This document shows, piece by piece, positions 37,178-45,295 of a DNA stretch of 59,973 nucleotides. The stretch is taken from positions 2,714 through 62,686 of IMG/VR virus record IMGVR_UViG_3300030109_000199. The stretch is one strand, 5' to 3'. The translations under genes were made by a program, and so were the position numbers. Every line of letters begins with the position of its first letter. Within the stretch, counting starts at the first letter, position 1. This DNA is from a virus. The notes below the pieces were generated by a model. That model did not search any database and was not told the origin of the DNA. It saw only the letters and a program-made list of their open reading frames with translations.

Positions 37178-37533
37178 TAACAATAACAGAAGCGGCAAAC
37201 CTACATCTCTCTTCTATTATTGCTGAGAATAATCTTGAGGGTATTCTCTTAGGAGTAAGAGGAGGGGGCTGCTCAGGTTTTAACTACGATTGGCAACCGC
37301 TTAAAGAATTAGAAATTAGAGATACAAAAATAACAGACTTTGAATTAGATTTAGATGTAGGCACACTGGTACTAGATGGTGCATCCATTATGTATTTAGC
37401 TGGTATGGAAGTAGATTATAGAAAAGATATCTTTGGACAAAAGCTCATGGTTGAAAATCCTAATGTCCAGTCTATGTGCGGATGTGGAGAAAGCTTCTCT
37501 CCTAAAATGGATTTAACTAACAATGCTGAATGA
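37174..37533 (+). CDS. A-type Fe-S carrier (IscA/HesB-like)
   Basis: The 119-residue protein keeps the three canonical cysteines: GGGCSGFNY (Cys33) and CGCGESF near the C-terminus (Cys102, Cys104). It begins MITITEAANLHLSSIIAENN, as normal for the family. It would carry Fe-S clusters to target proteins. Candidates in this genome are the nuclease at 29187-30044 and possibly the gp88-like protein. It overlaps the holin gene by four bases. Confidence 0.9.
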   Translation: MITITEAANLHLSSIIAENNLEGILLGVRGGGCSGFNYDWQPLKELEIRDTKITDFELDLDVGTLVLDGASIMYLAGMEVDYRKDIFGQKLMVENPNVQSMCGCGESFSPKMDLTNNAE

Positions 37534-37933
37534 AAAACAAGAATCTTTTATACAACATTATATCTTAACTCGTAATGCTACGGAAGCTGCTAAAGCTGCT
37601 GGCTATAGCTCCAAGTCAGCTTACAATCAAGGTTATAGACTGCTACAAGATGAAGAGATACAACAACGCATCTATGATGCCGAACAAGAAATGACTACAG
37701 ATGTTAATGTTATCTCTGAACTAGAGAATCAATACAGCTATGCTAAGGGACATGGGCATACCAATAGTGCCATTAAAGCATTAGAGATACTGTCACGAGT
37801 ACGAGGTAATAAAACTAATGATGAAGATATTCTAAATACAGATAGGATTATCTATGACATTCAAACTGCTATGAAAATTATAGGAAAGGAAGAGATGCAA
37901 AAACTAATGAAGACTTGTGAATGGGATACATGA
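37523..37933 (+). CDS. terS: Terminase small subunit
   Basis: The N-terminus reads MLNEKQESFIQHYILTRNATEAAKAAGYSSKSAYNQGYRLLQDEEIQQRI, the characteristic Terminase_2 (PF03592) helix-turn-helix that recognises phage DNA. A helical oligomerisation segment follows. The length of 136 is typical. It is on the opposite strand from terL and about 22 kb away (13926-15482), an uncommon separation. Confidence 0.8.
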   Translation: MLNEKQESFIQHYILTRNATEAAKAAGYSSKSAYNQGYRLLQDEEIQQRIYDAEQEMTTDVNVISELENQYSYAKGHGHTNSAIKALEILSRVRGNKTNDEDILNTDRIIYDIQTAMKIIGKEEMQKLMKTCEWDT

Positions 37934-38193
37934 CAGACAAGACTACACTTACTAAACATACCCCTCTCCATACCAAAGATTGGTATATTAAATGGGTAGC
38001 TTCTATTATCCTATTAGCTGGCATCATACTAACAGCTAATAATATCTACCCACTTAATCTTTATATAAATATAATAGGATTATCAGGCTGGATTATTGTA
38101 TCCATTATATGGAATGATAGAGCATTAATCATACTTAACACAGTAGGGTTATCTATCTACATTAACGGAGTAATATCTTACCTACTAACTTAA
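37930..38193 (+). CDS. Membrane protein with three TM segments, 87 aa
   Basis: ATG at 37930 forms an ATGA overlap with terS; ATG at 37921 is an alternative. After a polar start (MTDKTTLTKHTPLHTKDW), three hydrophobic segments follow (WVASIILLAGIILTA, LYINIIGLSGWIIVSIIW, LIILNTVGLSIYINGVISYL). It could be a second holin or antiholin. I recall similar unnamed small membrane proteins in marine phages. It is the last rightward gene. Confidence 0.65.
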   Translation: MTDKTTLTKHTPLHTKDWYIKWVASIILLAGIILTANNIYPLNLYINIIGLSGWIIVSIIWNDRALIILNTVGLSIYINGVISYLLT

Positions 38194-38200
38194 CTAATGC

Positions 38201-38326
38201 TTACTTCTTTTTCTTTGTTTTCTTTTTATTTTTCTTTATAAAGTTTTTAATAATATTAGATTGCTGCTTATGCAACTTAGAAGCTTTAGCTAATCCCTTA
38301 GAAACTTTTTTTAATCTATTAACCAT
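38201..38326 (-). CDS. Very small lysine-rich protein, 41 aa
   Basis: ATG at 38326 follows the stop of the upstream gene directly. The product MVNRLKKVSKGLAKASKLHKQQ... ends IKKNKKKTKKKK, with more than 40 percent Lys. It is the last gene of the leftward unit, and only seven bases separate it from the converging rightward gene. On the plus strand its lysine codons read as a T-rich tract that may help end rightward transcription. Confidence 0.6.
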   Translation of the reverse strand: MVNRLKKVSKGLAKASKLHKQQSNIIKNFIKKNKKKTKKKK

Positions 38327-38614
38327 TTAACATTTCCACCTTTTTCTAGCTTGTCTTAATCTACTGTTAGGATTACGTGCAGCTTTAGGAAACTTCTTCA
38401 TCTGACCTGCACTTCTAGCACAATAACTCTTACGTCTGGCTGCACGTTTCCCCGTGGGTTTCTTTTCTGTGACGGCAGTCTTTAGTTTACTCCCAGGATT
38501 ATCCCTTCTATATTTAGCCACTCCTTTAGGAGTCATCCCTGCTCCCTTCTTAGTAGGACGCTTATGTCCTCCTCCTATAGTGTGGCCTTTCATAGTTCCT
38601 TTACGTTTTGTCAT
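38327..38614 (-). CDS. Basic protein, DUF6321-like, 95 aa
   Basis: The sequence GAGMTPKGVAKYRRDNPGSKLKTAVTEKKPTGKRAARRKSYCARSAGQMKKFP is a conserved block I associate with a basic viral protein family (DUF6321) present in phages and large algal viruses. The C-terminus is Arg-rich (RQARKRWKC). It may bind DNA in the virion. It overlaps the next basic gene in an ATGA. Confidence 0.75.
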   Translation of the reverse strand: MTKRKGTMKGHTIGGGHKRPTKKGAGMTPKGVAKYRRDNPGSKLKTAVTEKKPTGKRAARRKSYCARSAGQMKKFPKAARNPNSRLRQARKRWKC

Positions 38615-38991
38615 GTTCTAAACCTCTTAGTTTTCTTAGCTATACGTTTAGGTTGTTTAACAAACTGTTTACCTTTTGCTGTACCCTTACGTTTAGCTGC
38701 CGTAGTAGCAGCATACTCTTTAGAAGATAAAGATTTAATAGCTTTCTCAGGGAGGTATCTTTCACCCGTCTTACTAGACGGTTTACCTGATTTAGTTTTC
38801 CACTTCTGCTTACTCCACTTAGATAGTTTATTACTTTTCTTTTTCGCACCTGAGTAAGTACCACCTGAATCTTTATAATATTTAACAGCTAACTGCATAG
38901 CTCTTGCACTATGCTTCCCTCCCATCTTAGCCTTCGCTCTAGATTTTGCAGCGGCCCACTTCTTAGGGTCACGTTTAGTTGCTGTACTCAT
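38611..38991 (-). CDS. Basic protein, DUF5872-like, 126 aa
   Basis: The N-terminal block DPKKWAAAKSRAKAKMGGKHSARAMQLAVKYYKDSGGTYSGAKKKSNKLSKWSKQKWKT matches, from memory, the DUF5872 family of small basic viral proteins. The remainder is again Lys/Arg-rich. It overlaps both neighbours by four bases. With 38201-38614 it makes a second basic-protein cluster at the far end of the late unit. Confidence 0.75.
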   Translation of the reverse strand: MSTATKRDPKKWAAAKSRAKAKMGGKHSARAMQLAVKYYKDSGGTYSGAKKKSNKLSKWSKQKWKTKSGKPSSKTGERYLPEKAIKSLSSKEYAATTAAKRKGTAKGKQFVKQPKRIAKKTKRFRT

Positions 38992-39368
38992 TTATAACTC
39001 CATATCCAAGGTCTAGGATGGTTGTCAGAGTCAGGCATATCATCAAGATGTATAAACCTAGCATCGTATGTGCCTCTCTGCTTTACGCCTATCCCTGTCA
39101 TACCATGATGAAGTGCTACGTGTATAAGTTCTAGAGCATCTCCACCCGCTATCTTTACATCTACGGCTCTACCAAAAAGATGTGGTGAGTTCCTTGCTCC
39201 TCCAATATTAGAGTTATGAGCTTGATGTCTGTAACCAGAAGTAATAACCATAGGTTTATCTAACTCTTCACGGATAGTTATTAACTTATCCATAAACTCT
39301 GGCTCCATCTCACATTCACCTGTACCCTTACAGGCCATCTCTTCTTCAGTAAAGTACTGCCAGTCCAT
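38988..39368 (-). CDS. Endolysin, M15 peptidase type
   Basis: The 126-residue protein is a minimal peptidase M15_3 domain: MVITSGYRHQAHNSNIGGARNSPHLFGRAVDVKI has the zinc ligands His63 and Asp70 in an H-x6-D motif, and RFIHLDD supplies His107. There is no signal peptide, so it needs a holin (36767-37177) for release. It cuts the peptide stem of peptidoglycan and complements the glycan-cutting SleB-like enzyme. GGAG precedes the ATG. Confidence 0.88.
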   Translation of the reverse strand: MDWQYFTEEEMACKGTGECEMEPEFMDKLITIREELDKPMVITSGYRHQAHNSNIGGARNSPHLFGRAVDVKIAGGDALELIHVALHHGMTGIGVKQRGTYDARFIHLDDMPDSDNHPRPWIWSYK

Positions 39369-39398
39369 TTTATTCTCCTTTGTTATATTGTAATTAAA

Positions 39399-40892
39399 TT
39401 ACATATCTTCTCCACCCATCTCCTCTGCACCTGCTGCATCTGCATCAGCATCTCCACTTCCTCCTCCATAACCACCAAAAGCATCTGTATCATATCCAGC
39501 ATCACTAAAGGTATCTACTTGTGTTGCTACATCTATGGCCTGTGCATCAGTTAAGCCAGGAACAGCACCAGGGTCGTTTCCATAAATATCACCTCTAGTT
39601 ATTTGTCCAGGTTGAGGAACATTTCCAAACGGGCTACGAGGCGTATCTGGATCATGGGCAGCAATCGCTTTTTCTATAGCGGGAGAAACGGGACGGTTAT
39701 ATGGGTCTACATATGGATTGACTACCCCAAAATTATAAGGGAATCTATGTTTTGTTGGGTCATATTCTAAACTCTTTTGGTAGTTCTTTTGCAGCAAACC
39801 TAAGACTATACCACCAATACCAATTGGAGGTATTTCAACATAGTCTTTAAAACCTGCTTTGGGATCATAATCTATTTCACTTAAAAACCCTTTCTGTACA
39901 CCTGTAACTGGGTCGATATCTGGCTCATGTCCAGGCGTTTCACCATCACTATCAGGTTCTCTTTCTATCCTTCTCTTTTTACGCACAGGAGCAAGGTCTT
40001 CTGTAATCTGTTCTACAATATCTTTTCTACCCCAATTAACTACAGGTTGAGAAGGGTCTTTCATATGAGCTTCAGAAGAAAAGAACCTAGCTTTTCTACC
40101 ATCATCATATATCTCGCCTCGTAGAATATCTAGAGGATCATCACCTGTGGGACCATAGTCAAATATATAATCTCCAAATTTAATTTCTCCACCATTTGCA
40201 TACTTACGTAACTCTGCTTGTCCTATAGGGGTAGCCATTAAAGCATTGACAAGACCACCACCAGCAAACTGTTTAGGTTGACCTAGTATTTCCATCTGTT
40301 GTTGTTCCTCTATTACTTCTGGTTGCATTGGTGTAGCCCCTTGTTGTTGGGGAAAGTTAGGTAATTGTGTAGGAGTAGCCATTATTTGTTCTGGATTAAT
40401 CCCTTTTTCCATACCTCCAAATAACCCTGCTAGCCCTGCTACTTGTGGAGTAGCTCCTAAAGTTTGATACCTAGGTCTAGGTACTCTAGGATCATTACGA
40501 CCTCCTCCTTTACCAAGAGGACCATCTCCTCTAGGAGGGAATCTCTTACGAGGTCTAGTATTCCGCATAATACGATCTAGCATCTGCATTGTATTCATTT
40601 GATTTCTATCAGCCATTTGAAAGCCATGTTGCATCATAGGACTAACTTCCTCAAAAGTTTCTTCTGCTACTTTCTCTGGAAGTCTTTCAGATAACTTATC
40701 AATACGTTCTATTACAGGTCTATACAAAGGTGAAGATGGTTCCATAACCTCTGTCTCTGTTGCTTCAGTTACCTGTACATCTTCTTGAGGTTCTGGAGTA
40801 TTAAGAAGATCACTTGAACTTTTAAATTGACCATCCTCAATACCTCCATCTACTCTCAACGTAACTGGAATATCCTGTCCACCTGCACACAT
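39399..40892 (-). CDS. Virion-region protein of unknown function, 497 aa
   Basis: The protein is low in complexity and acidic at the N-terminus (DLLNTPEPQEDVQVTEATETEV). It has a Pro/Arg region, a motif FAGGGLVNALMATPIGQAELRKYANGGEIKFGDYIFDYG, and a C-terminus rich in Gly and Asp (GGYGGGSGDADADAAG). The GGGLV and NGGEI elements are of the same kind as the GGKV motifs in other late proteins here. It overlaps the internal virion gene by one base. It is probably a minor virion component, inferred from context. Confidence 0.7.
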   Translation of the reverse strand: MCAGGQDIPVTLRVDGGIEDGQFKSSSDLLNTPEPQEDVQVTEATETEVMEPSSPLYRPVIERIDKLSERLPEKVAEETFEEVSPMMQHGFQMADRNQMNTMQMLDRIMRNTRPRKRFPPRGDGPLGKGGGRNDPRVPRPRYQTLGATPQVAGLAGLFGGMEKGINPEQIMATPTQLPNFPQQQGATPMQPEVIEEQQQMEILGQPKQFAGGGLVNALMATPIGQAELRKYANGGEIKFGDYIFDYGPTGDDPLDILRGEIYDDGRKARFFSSEAHMKDPSQPVVNWGRKDIVEQITEDLAPVRKKRRIEREPDSDGETPGHEPDIDPVTGVQKGFLSEIDYDPKAGFKDYVEIPPIGIGGIVLGLLQKNYQKSLEYDPTKHRFPYNFGVVNPYVDPYNRPVSPAIEKAIAAHDPDTPRSPFGNVPQPGQITRGDIYGNDPGAVPGLTDAQAIDVATQVDTFSDAGYDTDAFGGYGGGSGDADADAAGAEEMGGEDM

Positions 40893-43800
40893 TATCTTTC
40901 TCCCGTAATTTCAGCAGCATATGTACTATATACTTCTTGTAATTTATTTAATGATTCTCTAATTGGAGGTTTTTGACCTGTCTCTTTTTCAATTATTATA
41001 CCATACTTAAAAGCATCAGACCTTACAGGAGGTTCAGGAATATACACACCACGTTTTACCATGTTAGTAATAATCTTTCTATCCGCACCTTTAGGAAATA
41101 ATCCTCCTCTAGTTATAGCTTTTATTATGTCGCTATTCTTCATACCTGTACTCTTTGCAGCCGTAATAAGATCAAACATTTTAGTAGCTTGGACATATTG
41201 TTTTTCTAATGCTTCTTTATATGCTCCAACAACATCTTCTTCTGTTTGTGGTTGCATCTGTTGTAAAGTATTAGAAAATATTTTACCAGCATCAGCCATA
41301 TTTTTTTTAATATCATTAGCTTGAAAACGTAAAGATTTATTAATATCATAGTACTTAGGTTTGATACCTGAAAGACCAGCTAATTCATCGTTAATATATA
41401 AACGAGTGCCTGTTTTACCCTTTCTTACCCCATAGTCTTTACCCTCTAAATTCATAGATGTAGCTATATCTTTAGCAGTCTTTACAATTCCAGGCTCAAA
41501 TGCTTCCCATACAGTCTCTAATCCCCTACCAACTTTTTGTAATCCTGTATCTGTCTCACCAAAAATAGGTCTACCATACTGATCCACATTTTGAGTAATG
41601 TTCATTATACCTTCTGCTAACATAGAAGGACCAAAAGTTTCTGCTATAGGTCGTAATATAGCTGAATTAAAAGCATCATCTACCCTTCCTTCTACATACT
41701 CTCCTTTATTAAGAGCATCCATAGCAGCACGTATGGGTAACTGTGTCTTTGCCCAAGGGTTAATATAATCTATATTAATCTTTTTACCTTTACCATTCTC
41801 AGGCTTACCAAGATAGATATAACTAGCTCCTTGATCAAAGTCAGGATCAAACTTAGCCATAGCCTGTCGCACAGTATACGGCATCCCCTCTTCTTTTTGG
41901 TCTATACCTGTGACTAATGCAGAAGTAGTAGCTAATGCAGGAGCAGCAGACTGTGCAGCTATGATAGCACCTAGTCTACGCTCACCAGCTTTAGCTTGAG
42001 CCTGTCCTTTTAATTGCCCTAGGTCGTTAAGCTCTCCTCTAGCCATCATAGCTCTGCCTTCTCTCATATCTCTGAAGGCACTTTTAATAATATTCTTTTG
42101 AGTACGGATAATCTCTGTAGTAAATGCAAGAAAGTCAGCAGCAGGAGCTAAACGTGCAGCCCTTACAAACTGTGGTACACCACCGTAGTTTTGCATATGG
42201 TTGTTTACCTGTTGTGCTGCATACTCATCTAATGCAGTAATCTCTACTTCCTTACCACTACCACCCATAAATCTACGCACTACTCTATTAGGGTCTTCAC
42301 CCATATCTCGTAGCACTTGATCATAGTTCATACGTTCGTTTATAAAAGCAAACTGTTTCCACATATCATCCATTGACTGATAAAACTTTACAGCCTTAGT
42401 ATTCAGTCTTTTAGCTTTATCTACAATAGCATTCTTATTTTTATACAAGGGAGAATTAAATTCCCAAAAGGCTTCATCCCCTGCATCCCGTAAAGCTCCT
42501 TTAAATGCTCCTAAATCTGTACCACTTTGTATGTATCCAAGAGATATTCCTTTTTCAATCTGATCTTGAAGTTCTCCATCAGACATACTTGCTAATCCTC
42601 TAGCTACTTCAGTCATACCTTTAATAGCTCCAGGTCTAAAGTAACCTGCACCCATAGACATCCAGCCAGCACCTAAGAAGTTACGAGCAATAGCTGTTGG
42701 ACTCCATACAGTCTTAGCTGCACGAGTATGACCTTGTAACAATAGGTATTGTTGTAATGGTTTAAACTGTACAGGAGCTATTTCATTACCTTGTTTAATA
42801 GCAGAGGCTACCTCAGATGTAGCAAACAAATCCTCTAAGGGTTGTTTAAATGGAGAGTCTGCTTTGATAGGATCAAGTGGTCCTTGCACTCCTCTTACAT
42901 CAGGTATACGGCTTTGTAAAGCTACGTTACGATCTCCTGCTACTTTTCTTCCTGCCCCTACAAACTCTCCTTCATCTATTAACTTAGCTAATTCTTTTTC
43001 ATAGTTGTATGTTTCTAAAGTTTGAAACAATTTCATTGCACTGTTAGCATAGTTAGTAAATGGATTTTTATATTCTCCCATTAATAACTTTATTTCATCA
43101 GGGATATCCTGTCGTTGAGTTAAAATCTTAGTAGGATTTCTACCACCTATCTTACCCCATTGACTAAAGACACTAGTTAAATCGTCCTCATCATTTAAAG
43201 TTAATATCCTATTAATTCTATTAGCAATCTCTCCTGTTTCAGGGTCTTCAAAATCTCGCAGTAGTTGACGTTGAGCAATATTTAAAGACTCCCTGCCTGT
43301 CTTAGCAATCTGCTGATGCACTTCGTCATAGTCATCATATCTTTGCCGTAATTGATTTTTAAAGTATTGCCCTACTTGTTCTTTAATAGTTAATGCATCA
43401 GGTCTAGCATTAAACTCTTTACTATAATTAGGATTATCAAATACCTCAAATTGTCTGGTTACATATAGATCAGGTCCACCTGTATCATCCATAGACTTTT
43501 GTATTTTTAAAAATAAATCTGATTCTTTTTCAATAGCACCACTATCTAATAACTGTTTTTGAATATACTGGATTTGATTTCTCATTCCTTGTAGTGCTTC
43601 AACAGTTTCTTCACCAGCTTCAGATCGAACTGCATTTATTGCATTAGCATCTCCTCTAAATGCATCGTCCATTACTTTATAAAAATCTGTACTTACTTCT
43701 GATACTCCTCCTGTATACTCTTTATCTAAAGCACTTTGTAATCTATTAAATTGTTGCATAACATTACGTTCCATAACAGCAGGAGCCGTATCTAATCTAC

Positions 43801-45280
43801 TACGTAATTGTTTAAATTTATCCCCTAAACCAGCATCATCAAAGAATCCCCTCTTAACTTTAGCTAAAAGTTTTTGACCAAAGGTTCTACCTTCTAATGT
43901 TTCTGCTACATCAAATGTACTATCAATAACTTTAGTTCCCTGAAAACTAGAGGGACCAGTTCTTTTTAATTCAATATCTGATGTCCTAAAGTTTTCTATA
44001 AGTTCTTCATCTGATAAATTGTTTCTTTTTTCTTCTGCTATTTTTATACGTTGATTTACTGCATTTCGTTTAGCAGGAGACATTTCAGCCAATTGTTTTG
44101 CAGTAGGTTTTTTAGGAATTTTTACTGCTTCTCGTTCTGCTTTAGTAGCTACTCGTGAACCAGCAGCATCTATATCTATAGTTCCTCCTACTTCTAATTC
44201 TCTTTGAGCTTTAGCAGCTAGGCTAGGAGCTTTACTTTGAGGAGCCATTGTTTCTAAAACAGCAGAAGTTTCTCTAACTTGTACAGGCATAGCAGCTTGA
44301 GCTTGATCAAAAGCTTCTTGTTTCATTAAAGCTCTTTTACGCCCTAGTTTTTCTGTTAGTTTAGGAATATATCTACCACCTGCAAAACCTAATGCTCCCC
44401 CTAAACCAGAAGAAAGTACAAATTCAGTAGCATCTATTTCCTCTTCTTCACTCCTACCTAAATTAATATCTGCTTTCTGCCTAGATAAGTTATCAACCCC
44501 ACTATAAGCACCTGTTGCTATAGCACCAGTAGCTCCTTGTACCTTTCCTAATTCTTTAGCAGCTTCTTTACGAGCACCTGCTAAAGTTTCTTTTGCTAGT
44601 CCTTTTGTTGCTCCTTTTTCTGCTACCTCTTTAGCTGCTTTTTCAGTTAAACCTCTTTTTACTAAGGCTTTCTTTAACTGTTCTTTCATTTGAAATTTAG
44701 CAGCTATACCGGCAGCTTTACCACCAAACATTTTTCCAACAGTACCAATACCCGCTGTACCTATAAGACTAGCCCAAGTAGTAGGGTCTTGCCCTAAGTT
44801 TTTTAAAGCTCTAAAGAAAGACATAGTATCGGCATCAGTATTATCATACTTATCCATACTACGTACCCATGCTGCTTTTGTATCGTCATCAAACTCGTCA
44901 GATCGTAAAGCTAAAGAACCTATACTTGTAACATCCCACCCAATTTCAGAGTGTCTATTCTTTAACCACTCTGCTAATGCTACCTTAGAACCTTTCCATG
45001 TTTCTCCTTCTTCATTCTCATAGATAGTAGCAGCATCTTGTATCCACTCCTTATCTGTATCAAGATCATCCATAGTAAATGATGTTTGTTCAGGTGTTAT
45101 TGTCTCAGAAGTTTCAGAATCTAAAGTAAACCCTGAAGGTAAAGTAGAAGAGGGAGAAGAAGTTATAGGAGTAACCTTAGTCTTTTCCTCTTCCTCTTTA
45201 TCCAATATAAATCCTTCAGGCAAAGATGTTACATCTTCCTGCACTTTATCTAAAACAAATCCTTCAGGTAACTGTTGCAA
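40892..45280 (-). CDS. Very large internal virion/ejection protein, 1462 aa
   Basis: The N-terminus has three copies of a nine-residue motif (LPEGFVLDK at 4-12, LPEGFILDK at 20-28, LPSGFTLDS at 47-55) in an acidic linker. A possible membrane-active Gly/Ala segment follows near 170-200 (ASLIGTAGIGTVGKMFGGKAAGIAAKF). Most of the rest is helical, with no polymerase or lysozyme motifs that I can see. Size, order and helical content match internal core proteins of podoviruses (T7 gp15/gp16 position), which form the ejection channel. The homology is not demonstrated. Confidence 0.7.
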   Translation of the reverse strand: MQQLPEGFVLDKVQEDVTSLPEGFILDKEEEEKTKVTPITSSPSSTLPSGFTLDSETSETITPEQTSFTMDDLDTDKEWIQDAATIYENEEGETWKGSKVALAEWLKNRHSEIGWDVTSIGSLALRSDEFDDDTKAAWVRSMDKYDNTDADTMSFFRALKNLGQDPTTWASLIGTAGIGTVGKMFGGKAAGIAAKFQMKEQLKKALVKRGLTEKAAKEVAEKGATKGLAKETLAGARKEAAKELGKVQGATGAIATGAYSGVDNLSRQKADINLGRSEEEEIDATEFVLSSGLGGALGFAGGRYIPKLTEKLGRKRALMKQEAFDQAQAAMPVQVRETSAVLETMAPQSKAPSLAAKAQRELEVGGTIDIDAAGSRVATKAEREAVKIPKKPTAKQLAEMSPAKRNAVNQRIKIAEEKRNNLSDEELIENFRTSDIELKRTGPSSFQGTKVIDSTFDVAETLEGRTFGQKLLAKVKRGFFDDAGLGDKFKQLRSRLDTAPAVMERNVMQQFNRLQSALDKEYTGGVSEVSTDFYKVMDDAFRGDANAINAVRSEAGEETVEALQGMRNQIQYIQKQLLDSGAIEKESDLFLKIQKSMDDTGGPDLYVTRQFEVFDNPNYSKEFNARPDALTIKEQVGQYFKNQLRQRYDDYDEVHQQIAKTGRESLNIAQRQLLRDFEDPETGEIANRINRILTLNDEDDLTSVFSQWGKIGGRNPTKILTQRQDIPDEIKLLMGEYKNPFTNYANSAMKLFQTLETYNYEKELAKLIDEGEFVGAGRKVAGDRNVALQSRIPDVRGVQGPLDPIKADSPFKQPLEDLFATSEVASAIKQGNEIAPVQFKPLQQYLLLQGHTRAAKTVWSPTAIARNFLGAGWMSMGAGYFRPGAIKGMTEVARGLASMSDGELQDQIEKGISLGYIQSGTDLGAFKGALRDAGDEAFWEFNSPLYKNKNAIVDKAKRLNTKAVKFYQSMDDMWKQFAFINERMNYDQVLRDMGEDPNRVVRRFMGGSGKEVEITALDEYAAQQVNNHMQNYGGVPQFVRAARLAPAADFLAFTTEIIRTQKNIIKSAFRDMREGRAMMARGELNDLGQLKGQAQAKAGERRLGAIIAAQSAAPALATTSALVTGIDQKEEGMPYTVRQAMAKFDPDFDQGASYIYLGKPENGKGKKINIDYINPWAKTQLPIRAAMDALNKGEYVEGRVDDAFNSAILRPIAETFGPSMLAEGIMNITQNVDQYGRPIFGETDTGLQKVGRGLETVWEAFEPGIVKTAKDIATSMNLEGKDYGVRKGKTGTRLYINDELAGLSGIKPKYYDINKSLRFQANDIKKNMADAGKIFSNTLQQMQPQTEEDVVGAYKEALEKQYVQATKMFDLITAAKSTGMKNSDIIKAITRGGLFPKGADRKIITNMVKRGVYIPEPPVRSDAFKYGIIIEKETGQKPPIRESLNKLQEVYSTYAAEITGER

Positions 45281-45295
45281 AATATTAACCTTTAT

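Noticed and set aside
40892-45280. Virion RNA polymerase of N4 type in the giant protein
   Set aside because: I found no T7/N4 polymerase motifs, and the sequence is mostly helical low-complexity like ejection proteins.
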